Notes under the pieces: generated by a model | Databases searched by the model: none | What the model was told of the DNA's origin: nothing | The model's input: only the letters and a program-made list of their open reading frames with translations | In this document: positions 46,678 to 54,652 of the stretch, piece by piece | Layout of the letters: each line of letters starts with the position of its first letter | Numbering within the stretch: the first letter of the stretch is position 1 | Position numbers and translations under genes: made by a program | Assembly (NCBI RefSeq): GCF_035658495.1 | Contig: NZ_CP141945.1 | Span: forward strand, 372,001 to 436,000 | Source of the DNA: Novosphingobium sp. RL4 | GTDB lineage: Bacteria > Pseudomonadota > Alphaproteobacteria > Sphingomonadales > Sphingomonadaceae | DNA: 64,000 nucleotides | Direction: 5' to 3'

Positions 46678-48810
46678 ATGTTCCGAACGACGGCCCGCAG
46701 CCGGCTTCTCGTGGGAGTGGCCACTGGCATGATGGCGATCTCCAGTCTCCCCTCGCTGGCCCATGCCGCGGATGCCGACGATACGATCGTGGTAAAGGGC
46801 GACCGCTCTTCGACGGTCGCCTCTTCCGGGACCAAGAGCGATACGCCCATCGCCGAGACGCCCCAGTCGATCTCGGTGATCGATGCCGCGACGATCGCCG
46901 AACTCGGCATCCAGAACCTCAACCAGAGCCTACGTTACGTGGCGGGCGTAACCCCGGAAACACGCGGGTCTTCGGCCGAGGTCTATGACCAGTTCAAGCT
47001 GCGCGGATTCGATGCGCCGACCTACCTCGATGGCCTCAAGCTGTTCGGCAGCGCCAGCGGCTATGCGGTCCCGCAGGTGGACATGTCCCGTCTCGACCGC
47101 ATTGAAGTGGTCAAGGGCCCGGCATCCGCGCTCTACGGCTCCTCAAGCCCGGGCGGTTTCGTGGCCGAGCAGAGCAAGCTGCCGATCGATCGTGACTTCT
47201 ACGGCGCCGTTTCCGGCACTTACGGCAATTACAACAGCTATCGCCTCGACGGCGATGTCGGCGGCAAGGCCGGCGAAGACGTGCTCTGGCGCGTCTACGG
47301 TAGCGTCAACGGCGCCGACGCCCAGCAGCGCTACGGCAAGCGCCGCCGCCAGACGGTTTCCGGCGCGGTGACGCTCGGCGCGAACAGCGCGACCAGTCTC
47401 ACGCTGCTGGCAGCCTATTCGCACGATCCGTTCAATGGCAACTACAGCGTGTTCCCCGCTGTGGGCACCTTGTTCAATGGCCCCGAAGGCCAGATCTCGA
47501 CCAAGTTCTACGGCGGCGAGCCGGGCGACTTCTTCAAGCGCGAGCAGGCCGCAGGAACCTATATCCTGCGCCATGACTTCGGTGGAGACTGGGCATTCCG
47601 CTCCTCTGGCCGCTACCAGTACGTCAAGAGCAGCCTGGGCATCGTCTACACATCCGGCACCCCGGTGGCGGCTGGCAGCACGGTTTACAACCGCGCGTCC
47701 TATGCGACCAAGGAACACCTCAACAGCTGGACGATGGACAACCAGCTGACCGGCCATTTCGAAACAGGTCCGCTCAAGCACAGCGTGCTCTTGGGGGTCG
47801 ACCGTCAGGTCGCACATTCGAACGAACTCTTTGCCTTCGGTTCGGCAACTCCGATCGACGTGTACAACCCCGTCTACGGCACGATGGACACGCCGCAGAC
47901 CGCCTATGACGTGCCGGGCGGCGATGTCGGCTATACCGCGACGCGACAGCGCCAGCAGGGCATCTATGCGCAGGATCGCATCTCGCTCGGCGATCTCGAT
48001 GTCACGCTGAGCGGCCGCCAGGACTGGGCGCGCCTCGAACAAGGCGGCTCCGTCCAGCACAACAAAAAGTTCACCTGGCGCGCTGCCGCTCTCTACAAAA
48101 CGGAATTCGGCGTTGCGCCTTACGTAACCTACTCGACCTCGTTCGAGCCGCAATCCGCGGTGCTGGAAACGGGCGGACTTGCCAAGCCCTCGCTCGGCAA
48201 GCAGATCGAGGCTGGCGCCAAGTACCAGGTTCCCGGCACCGCCATCCTGCTGACCGGCGCCTGGTTCCAGATCAACCAGACCAACGTGGTGGTCTACAAC
48301 CCGCTGACGTACGCCGCCTTCCAGTCCGGCGAAGTGCGTTCGCGCGGCGTCGAGGTGGAGGCCAGCGGTTCGCTGCCCTATGACTTCGACTTCCGCGTCG
48401 CCTTCAGCACGCAGAGCGTCAAGACGCTCAAGGACGTGGACGCCGACAAGATCGGCAAGGGTCTCGCCACGGTCGGCAAGGGCGGCATTTCGGCCAACCT
48501 CGCCTGGGCTCCCAAGTCCGGCTCGCTCGAAGGCTTCTCGATCGGCGGCGCGGTGCGGCATGTCGATCACGTCTATGCCGGCAGCGACGATGACAACGTC
48601 TCGATCTACACCCCCGCCTATACGGTGTTCGACGGCCTGATCCGCTACAATCTGGCCAAGGTCAGCCCCAGGCTCGCCGGTCTGACGCTGGGCCTCAACG
48701 CCACCAACATCTTCGACAAGAAGTACCTGACGAGCTGCTTCTCCGACTATAGCTGGTGCTGGTACGGCAACCGTCGCACGGTCCAGGGCACGATCGCCTA
48801 TACCTGGTAA
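46678..48810 (+). CDS. TonB-dependent siderophore-type receptor
   Basis: A 710-residue receptor. The signal peptide ends SLPSLAHAAD, the TonB box reads DTIVVKG, and the plug has TPIAETPQSISVIDAATI, DQFKLRGFDAPTYLDGLK, LDRIEVVKGPASALYGSSSPGG, the arrangement of ferric-siderophore receptors (FhuA/FcuA group). The barrel ends QGTIAYTW. ATG 46678 has AAAGG about 8 nt before. The 203-nt AT-richer leader contains TGCGA/TCGCA symmetry (46615-46630) but no Fur box that I can recognise. No siderophore reductase or ABC transporter adjoins it. Confidence 0.93.
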   Translation: MFRTTARSRLLVGVATGMMAISSLPSLAHAADADDTIVVKGDRSSTVASSGTKSDTPIAETPQSISVIDAATIAELGIQNLNQSLRYVAGVTPETRGSSAEVYDQFKLRGFDAPTYLDGLKLFGSASGYAVPQVDMSRLDRIEVVKGPASALYGSSSPGGFVAEQSKLPIDRDFYGAVSGTYGNYNSYRLDGDVGGKAGEDVLWRVYGSVNGADAQQRYGKRRRQTVSGAVTLGANSATSLTLLAAYSHDPFNGNYSVFPAVGTLFNGPEGQISTKFYGGEPGDFFKREQAAGTYILRHDFGGDWAFRSSGRYQYVKSSLGIVYTSGTPVAAGSTVYNRASYATKEHLNSWTMDNQLTGHFETGPLKHSVLLGVDRQVAHSNELFAFGSATPIDVYNPVYGTMDTPQTAYDVPGGDVGYTATRQRQQGIYAQDRISLGDLDVTLSGRQDWARLEQGGSVQHNKKFTWRAAALYKTEFGVAPYVTYSTSFEPQSAVLETGGLAKPSLGKQIEAGAKYQVPGTAILLTGAWFQINQTNVVVYNPLTYAAFQSGEVRSRGVEVEASGSLPYDFDFRVAFSTQSVKTLKDVDADKIGKGLATVGKGGISANLAWAPKSGSLEGFSIGGAVRHVDHVYAGSDDDNVSIYTPAYTVFDGLIRYNLAKVSPRLAGLTLGLNATNIFDKKYLTSCFSDYSWCWYGNRRTVQGTIAYTW

Positions 48811-48819
48811 GCTTCGCGA

Positions 48820-48848
48820 AGCCCCGATCCGGGTACCGGGTCGGGGCT
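48820..48848 (+). terminator. Terminator-like hairpin after the siderophore receptor
   Basis: AGCCCCGA (48820-48827) and TCGGGGCT (48841-48848) enclosing CCGG-GTA-CCGG, giving a stem of about 12 bp with a small mismatch. No T-tract follows. It begins 9 nt after the receptor stop. Confidence 0.65.
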
Positions 48849-48954
48849 GACGGGCCAAATGAGCCCGCATCGATGCGTTCGGGGAACAATAACGAGAGAT
48901 TGCAGTTAATTATCCGTGGGGTTGTTGCAGGCAGCAGTTATGGAGCAGCCAGCC

Positions 48955-49071
48955 ATGACCAATGTGGACCGCACTTCGGGCAATGCCCGCAGACTCGATG
49001 TCATGTTTATCCTTGGCGCTACGGCGGCCTTGTGGTCGATCCTTATCGGCATCATTCTGCTGATCATATGA
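48955..49071 (+). CDS. Small single-pass membrane protein (38 residues)
   Basis: ATG 48955 follows GGAG (48942-48945, spacing 9) and the frame ends TGA at 49069-49071. The product has a polar, basic N-terminus (TNVDRTSGNARRLD) and one hydrophobic helix (ILGATAALWSILIGIILLII) reaching the C-terminus, so it would sit in the inner membrane with N-terminus inside. An in-frame ATG at 48940 would add five residues. The amphipathic-to-hydrophobic order and good ribosome site support it as real. It lies 120 nt before the MASE1 gene; function unknown. Confidence 0.5.
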   Translation: MTNVDRTSGNARRLDVMFILGATAALWSILIGIILLII

Positions 49072-49191
49072 TGCCGCAGACAGGCAGAACCGCCGCGCCG
49101 CACAGACTGGGCCGATCGGAAACGCGATATTTTTTCGAGCCTCGTCAATATCGAGTCGAAAATATCCGGACCCGCGTCTATCCTCGCTTCC

Positions 49192-50999
49192 GTGGGTAGC
49201 AGGAAACTTGGTCGGACGATCCCGCTGGCGGCGGGGATCGGCATTCTTTACTTTGCCATGGCCGCGGCGGCCTTGCATCTTACCAAAGGCGTGGACGGGA
49301 TCGCCACAGTGTGGCCGTCCAGCGGGGTCGGCGTTGCAGGGCTTTTGCTGGCCGCACCGGGCGAGAGACGCTGGATCGTGCTTGCGATCGCCATGGCCAG
49401 CTTTGCGGCCAATTTCACGCCTCAGGGAAATTCCGTGCTCGCCGCCGGCTTCACTTTCGCCAACGTGATCGAAGCGATCATCGCGTTCAAGATCATGAAC
49501 GGGATCGAGAAACAGGACGGCTCGCTGTTCCGCATCGCCGCCGTTATGCGTTTCTGCTGCGCCGCCCTCATTGCGGCCACCGTCAGCGCGACGATAGCCA
49601 GTCTGCTCATCGGCGACGGTTTCGGCCACATGTTCATTTCCTGGCTGATGACCGTCAGCCTCGGCATCATGATCGTGGTGCCGCTCATCATGAATTTCAT
49701 GCGGGGGGACGGCCAGCCGCGATCCGGCATGAGCATTCGCGATGCCACGCGCACGGCCACGGTGCTCCTGCTCGTCGGCGTCACTTCTGCGGTGGTCTTT
49801 GCGCAGTCCACTTATCCGCTGCTGTTCCTGCCGCTGCTGAGTGTCCTCATGGCGACATACTTCATCGGTCCGACCGGAGCGACCTGCAGCACGCTGATGA
49901 TCGCAGCGATCGGTTCGGTGGCTATCTGGCAGGAACATGGCCCGATCAGCCTGATGCACGCCAGCCATCCGGCTGAAGTGCTGTTCTTTCAGTTCTACCT
50001 GTTCACGCTGCTCGCTTCCGCCCTGCCGCTGGCCGCGCTCGTCAATACGCGGGACCGCAGCTTCAGCGAGGTGGAACGCGGCAAGCGCTGGCTGGAAATG
50101 TCCGAAAGCATCGCCAAAGTGGGGCATTGGCGACTGGAACTGCTGGAACGCCGGCTGTTCTGGTCAAGCGAGGTCTATCGCATTCACGGCCTCCCTCCGG
50201 AGCGTCCGCCTTCGCTCGACAATGCGATAGAGTTCTATCATCCCGAAGACCGCGTGCTCGTCGATAACGCGCTCACGCGCTCACGCGCTCACTGGACACT
50301 CTGCAGCCGGTCGATTTCGAGGCGCGCATCGTCCGTGCCGATGGCGCCATCCGCTACGTCTACAGTTGCAGCGAAGTGGAACTGCGGGATGACGGCAAGC
50401 CCGTCGCCATCTTCGGTATCTTCCAGGACGTGACCAATCGCGTGCTTGCGGCGATGGAACTCACCCATGCCCGTACCCGTGCCGAAGCCATGGCCGATCA
50501 GGCCATGCAGCTTGCCGAAACCGATCCGCTCACGGGCATCGCCAACCGGCGAAAGGCGATGATCGTACTGGACGCCGCAGTGGATCAGGCCGCAGCGCAC
50601 GGCACGCCGCTCGCCGTCGCCTCGCTGGACATAGATCGCTTCAAGCAGATCAACGACCGTCTCGGCCATGCCGTTGGCGATCAGGTGCTTCGCCGTGTGG
50701 CGCAGACGTGCGCCGTTACCTTGCGCGGGTCGGATTTCGTCGGCCGGGTCGGGGGAGAGGAATTCGTCGTCATCCTTCCCGCGACAAGCACGGAAATGGC
50801 ATTCGCCGTGGCCGAACGCGTCCGCCGGAGTGTGGAGCAGCTGGACTGGGCGCCGCTCGATCTCCAGCGGGTAACGGTGAGCATCGGCCTTACGAACCAT
50901 GTCGCGGGCATGGACCGCGAGGGCCTGCTCGCGGAAGCCGACAGGGCGCTTTATCAGGCCAAGAACGAAGGCCGCAACCGCCTCAGGCAAGTGGGCTAA
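49192..50999 (+). pseudogene. MASE1-PAS-GGDEF diguanylate cyclase, frame broken by an 8-bp repeat
   Basis: From GTG 49192 the frame encodes a MASE1 membrane sensor (helices through about residue 290, with ATVWPSSGVGVAGLLLA), then a PAS-fold domain (SIAKVGHWRLELLERRLFWSSEVYRIHG) until the frame is lost at the triplicated repeat 50269-50292. The remaining PAS sequence and the GGDEF domain (TDPLTGIANRR, LDIDRFKQIND, active site GGEEF, RVTVSIGL) continue in the next frame to 50999. Removing one 8-bp copy restores one frame reading NALTRSLDTLQPVDFEAR. The GGDEF site is intact. It is therefore a frameshifted, phase-variable or misassembled gene. It ends overlapping the stop of the convergent LysR gene. 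Confidence 0.85.
50269..50292 (+). repeat. Three tandem copies of GCGCTCAC within the GGDEF gene
   Basis: Exact 8-bp units GCGCTCAC at 50269-50276, 50277-50284 and 50285-50292. Because 8 is not a multiple of 3, gain or loss of a unit switches the reading frame. Two copies would join the upstream and downstream coding frames; three copies, as here, break them. Confidence 0.9.
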
Positions 51000-51832
51000 C
51001 GCGCCGCCAGCACCGCGATCATGCGCTCGGTCAGTCCGGCCACGGGCCCCTGATCCTCGCGCGCATAAAGCGAGACGACCATCGGCGCGACGCCGCCGAA
51101 CCTTTCATCCTGCCGCAGCCGGCTTCCGCGCGTTACCGCAAGCGGCAGCAGCGACACGCCCAGCCCGGCGGAAACGGCGGCAAGCACGCTTTGCAGGCTG
51201 CTGCCGGAAAAGGCGACATACCAGCGGCGGCCCTCCGCCTCGAGCTGCTCGAACATCGCCTCCCGGTAGAGGCCGCCCGCCGGGAAAGCCACGAGGGGTA
51301 AAGGGCCGGCATCTTCGCCCGCATCATCGATGGCGCGGAACCAGCCCAGCGGCTCCGGGAAGCTGCCACGGCAATCTGCCGATGCCCGGGCCTCCTTGAC
51401 GATGACGACATCGAACTCACCCTGACGGTAGCGCGCGGCAAGATCGCGGCTAAGACCGGTGGTGACATCGATCCGCGTGCGACTGCTGTGTCCCGCGAAA
51501 CTGGAGAAGGCTTCGGTCATCGCAGGCGAAGCCAGATCTTCCGGCAGCCCGATCGAGATCGCGGCCGTTCCTGCCGGATCGCGCAGCAGGGTCTGCGCTT
51601 CCTCGTCGAGCTGGAGAATGCGGCGGGCATGGCCGATCAGCCTTTCTCCCATCACGGTCAGGCGCACTGGCCGGGAATGCCTGTCGATCAGGGGATGGCC
51701 GGCCGCATCCTCCAGGCGTCCAAGTTGCTGGCTGATCGTGGACTGCGTCATCCCCAGCCGTTCGGCCGCCTGCGTGAAGTGCCCGGCATCGGCAATGGCA
51801 ACGAAACTGCGAAGAAGGCGTGGGTCGAGCAA
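50996..51832 (-). CDS. LysR-family transcriptional regulator
   Basis: A 278-residue LysR protein. The N-terminal helix-turn-helix (LLRSFVAIADAGHFTQAAERLGMTQSTISQQLGRLE) covers residues about 6-45, and a periplasmic-binding-fold effector domain follows (DVVIVKE, SGSSLQSVLAAVSAGLGVSLLPL). The start is TTG 51832 with AGGA 7 nt upstream; ATG 51839 is out of frame. It is divergent from two amidohydrolase genes, which it probably controls through the inverted repeat at 51854-51884. Its TAG overlaps the TAA of the convergent GGDEF gene. Confidence 0.92.
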   Translation of the reverse strand: MLDPRLLRSFVAIADAGHFTQAAERLGMTQSTISQQLGRLEDAAGHPLIDRHSRPVRLTVMGERLIGHARRILQLDEEAQTLLRDPAGTAAISIGLPEDLASPAMTEAFSSFAGHSSRTRIDVTTGLSRDLAARYRQGEFDVVIVKEARASADCRGSFPEPLGWFRAIDDAGEDAGPLPLVAFPAGGLYREAMFEQLEAEGRRWYVAFSGSSLQSVLAAVSAGLGVSLLPLAVTRGSRLRQDERFGGVAPMVVSLYAREDQGPVAGLTERMIAVLAAR

Positions 51833-51853
51833 GCGTCATTCCTGAAATGGATA

Positions 51854-51884
51854 ATATTCATTCCAACATCTAATTTGTGAATAT
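51854..51884. promoter_or_regulatory. Inverted repeat in the LysR/amidohydrolase divergent region
   Basis: ATATTCA (51854-51860) and TGAATAT (51878-51884) with a 17-nt spacer, in the 97-nt AT-rich gap between the LysR gene and its divergent neighbour. The position suits a LysR autoregulatory and activation site. Confidence 0.45.
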
Positions 51885-51929
51885 CACGCCCGATTTGTAG
51901 ATTGCAATGCGTCACAAAGGAGTTGTTCG

Positions 51930-53381
51930 ATGAAGTGTCTTGCCCCGCTGGTCGCTGCGCTGATGGCCACCACCTCCCCGGCGATAGCAGCGGTCAGCCA
52001 GGGGGACGTCATCATCCGGCACGTCACCGTGATCGATGTCGAGCACGCCGCTGCGGAGAAGGAGCAGGCAGTCGTCCTGCGCGGGCAAGAAATCGTTGCC
52101 GTGGGCAAGGACAGGGAAATCGCACGCCAGTGGCAGGCGCAGAACGTGGTGGAGGGGAAAGACCGCTTCCTCATTCCCGGGCTCTGGGACATGCACGTCC
52201 ACTTCGGCGGAGGGCCCGAACTGGTCGAGGAGAACAAGGCTCTCCTGCCCCTCTATGTCGCCAACGGGATCACCACGATACGCGACTGTTCGGGCGACCT
52301 GCCCGATCAGGTCCTGGCCTGGCGCGGTGAAATCGCGAGCGGCGACCTGTTCGGTCCGCGCCTGCTGACTTCCGGCGCCAAGATCGAAGGCATCGCTCCG
52401 ATCTGGAAAGGCACCATCGAAGTCGGCAGCAAGGCCGATGTCGACGCCGCGCTTACCCGGCTGCAACAGCGCGACAAGGTCGATTTCGTCAAGATCACAG
52501 ACAGCACGCTCGATCCGCAGTTGTTCCTTTACGCCGTCTCGCAGGCAAAGGCGCGAGGGCTGCGTTCCTCGGGGCACATACCCATGGCGCTGACGGTCGG
52601 CCAGGCGGTGGATGCGGGCATCAGTTCGATCGAGCATCTCGACTATGCATACAAGGCCGGCGTCAAGGACGAAGCCCGCATCGCCGCGGATTTCGCCGCG
52701 GGCCGGATTGACCGTACCGAAGCGAACCGCATGCTGGACAGCGGGTTCGATACCGCCACCGCCATGGCCGCCTATCGCGACTTCGCCGCAAAGGGCGTGT
52801 TCGTCACGCCCACCCTCAACGGAAGCCGCGTGATCGCCTGGCTCGACAGCGACGATCACGCAGACGATCCCTACCTCGCCTACATCGGCCCGAAGCTGCG
52901 CAAGACCTACGAATGGCGCGTCCAGCGCGCGGCGCAGGCCGATGCTGCGGGTATCGCCGCGCGGCACGAGCATTTCAACCGCATGGCCGCCATTCTCCCG
53001 CTGCTGGAAAAGGCAGGTGTGACGATCATCGCCGGAACGGATGCCGGATTTCTCAACTCCTTCAATTATCCCGGACAGGGCCTGCATGATGAACTCGGGC
53101 TGTTCGTGGCCGAAGGCCTGACCCCGGCTCAGGCGCTTTCGGCGGCGACGCGGGCCGGCCCCGCCTGGTTTGGCCAGCTGGATCGCTACGGCGCCATAAA
53201 GCCGAGAATGGCCGCCGACCTCGTCCTGCTCGATCGCGATCCGCTCAAGGACATTGCCGCGACGCGCGCGATCCATGCCGTGGTGATGGACGGCAAAGTC
53301 TATGACCGGGCCGCTCTTGACGGCATGCTGGTGCAGACGAAAACCAAGGTCGCAGCATGGAACGCGCAGGCCGCGCAATGA
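51930..53381 (+). CDS. Exported metal-dependent amidohydrolase (imidazolonepropionase/prolidase-like)
   Basis: A 483-residue TIM-barrel amidohydrolase with a signal peptide (MKCLAPLVAALMATTSPAIA). Metal-site motifs are MHVHF (His89, His91), the Lys-bearing VDFVKITD, SSGHIP, SIEHLDY, and the catalytic Asp in IIAGTDAGF. An N-terminal beta-domain (VIIRHVTVIDVEHA) and matching C-terminal strands (AADLVLLDRDPL) complete the fold. Relatives hydrolyse dipeptides, lactams or cyclic imides. It overlaps the next amidohydrolase by 4 nt, so a periplasmic and a cytoplasmic hydrolase are made together. Confidence 0.9.
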   Translation: MKCLAPLVAALMATTSPAIAAVSQGDVIIRHVTVIDVEHAAAEKEQAVVLRGQEIVAVGKDREIARQWQAQNVVEGKDRFLIPGLWDMHVHFGGGPELVEENKALLPLYVANGITTIRDCSGDLPDQVLAWRGEIASGDLFGPRLLTSGAKIEGIAPIWKGTIEVGSKADVDAALTRLQQRDKVDFVKITDSTLDPQLFLYAVSQAKARGLRSSGHIPMALTVGQAVDAGISSIEHLDYAYKAGVKDEARIAADFAAGRIDRTEANRMLDSGFDTATAMAAYRDFAAKGVFVTPTLNGSRVIAWLDSDDHADDPYLAYIGPKLRKTYEWRVQRAAQADAAGIAARHEHFNRMAAILPLLEKAGVTIIAGTDAGFLNSFNYPGQGLHDELGLFVAEGLTPAQALSAATRAGPAWFGQLDRYGAIKPRMAADLVLLDRDPLKDIAATRAIHAVVMDGKVYDRAALDGMLVQTKTKVAAWNAQAAQ

Positions 53382-54556
53382 TGGAGCGCCTTTTCACCAA
53401 TGCCCTGCTGCCTGACGGCAGCGCCGCTGACCTTGCGGTTTCGGGCGGACGGTTCATCGAGATCAGCCCTCGCCTGCCGGGCGAACGTGCCGCCGAAACC
53501 ATCGACCTTGAAGGGCGCCTTGTGGTGCCGGGCTTCGTCGATGGCCATATCCACCTCGACAAGAGCTTCTTCGGTGAGACATGGCAGCCCCACCGCCCAG
53601 CCGCCAGCCTGCGGGAGCGGCTCGCGGTGGAGAAGGCCATGCTTGCCGATGTCCGGCCGGTGACGGTGCGGGCCGACGTGCTGATCGGCCAGGCCGCCAG
53701 CCTCGGCACCGTGGCGATGCGCAGCCATGTGGACGTGGATGCCACCACCGGCCTATCTCATCTCCACGCGGTGATGGCCGCGCGGGAGAAATGGCGCGGC
53801 CACATGGATATCGAACTGGTGGCCTTTCCGCAGGCGGGCATCCTCACCTGCCCCGGCACCGCCGACGTGCTCGACGCCGCGATCAGGGAGGGGGCCGAAG
53901 TGATCGGCGGGATCGACCCGCTCGGCATGGACGGCGATTCTGAAGGGCATCTCGGCGTGGTCTTCGGCATCGCCGAGCGGCGCGGAGCCAGGATCGACAT
54001 CCATCTCCACGAAGCGGGTGAAGGCGGCATCCGGCAGATCCTGCGCATCGCCGAACGGACGCGGGCATTGGGCATGGCCGGCCGGGTCGTGATCAGCCAC
54101 GCCTATGCGCTGGGCGATGTTCCGGACGACTTGGTCGACAGTACCGCCCGCGCCCTTGCCGATGCCGGCGTTGCGATCATGACCAATGCGCCGGGAGATC
54201 GGGCGTTTCCGCCGATCCTGCGCCTGCGCGCGGCAGGGGTGCGCGTTTTTGCCGGAAACGACAATATCCGCGATGCCTGGTGGCCTTACGGCAATGGCGA
54301 CATGCTGCAGCGGGCAATGCTGATCGGCTACCGTTCGGGCTTCCACACGGACGCACATCTGGAAATCGCGCTGGCCATGGCCACGACGGAAGCCGCCGCC
54401 GCTATCGGCCGCGAGGGCCATGGGCTGCTTCCCGGCGCGCGGGCCGATTTCGTCGCGATCCGGGCGCCCAATGCCGCAGCCGCCGTGGCCGCTCCGCCAA
54501 CGGAACGCCTCGTGGTCCGCAACGGCATCTCCTCAGACCCTGCCGCCGCGATCTGA
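53378..54556 (+). CDS. Cytosine-deaminase-like amidohydrolase
   Basis: A 392-residue cytoplasmic amidohydrolase starting in the ATGATGA junction with the preceding gene. Motifs are GFVDGHIHLDKSF (His57, His59), MRSHVDVD, IDIHLHEAGEG, VISHAYALGD, and GNDNIRDAWWPYGNGDM with the catalytic Asp, the pattern of the CodA cytosine-deaminase subgroup. It probably deaminates or hydrolyses a cyclic amidine or amide. Pairing with an exported amidohydrolase rather than a cytosine permease suggests a substrate other than cytosine. Confidence 0.9.
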   Translation: MMERLFTNALLPDGSAADLAVSGGRFIEISPRLPGERAAETIDLEGRLVVPGFVDGHIHLDKSFFGETWQPHRPAASLRERLAVEKAMLADVRPVTVRADVLIGQAASLGTVAMRSHVDVDATTGLSHLHAVMAAREKWRGHMDIELVAFPQAGILTCPGTADVLDAAIREGAEVIGGIDPLGMDGDSEGHLGVVFGIAERRGARIDIHLHEAGEGGIRQILRIAERTRALGMAGRVVISHAYALGDVPDDLVDSTARALADAGVAIMTNAPGDRAFPPILRLRAAGVRVFAGNDNIRDAWWPYGNGDMLQRAMLIGYRSGFHTDAHLEIALAMATTEAAAAIGREGHGLLPGARADFVAIRAPNAAAAVAAPPTERLVVRNGISSDPAAAI

Positions 54557-54570
54557 CCCCGCACGCCAGA

Positions 54571-54602
54571 AGGCCCGCCCGGTCTTTCGACCGGACGGGC
54601 CT
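54571..54602. terminator. Bidirectional terminator hairpin
   Basis: AGGCCCG, C, CCGGTC (54571-54584), a TTTC loop, GACCGG, A, CGGGCCT (54589-54602): 13 bp with one mismatch. It sits between the amidohydrolase gene and the convergent TonB receptor gene; TTCCT follows on the plus strand. Confidence 0.75.
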
Positions 54603-54652
54603 TCCTGATGACTGCGACCCCAGGGACAGGAGGAGTCGCCGTCCCTCCTGGA

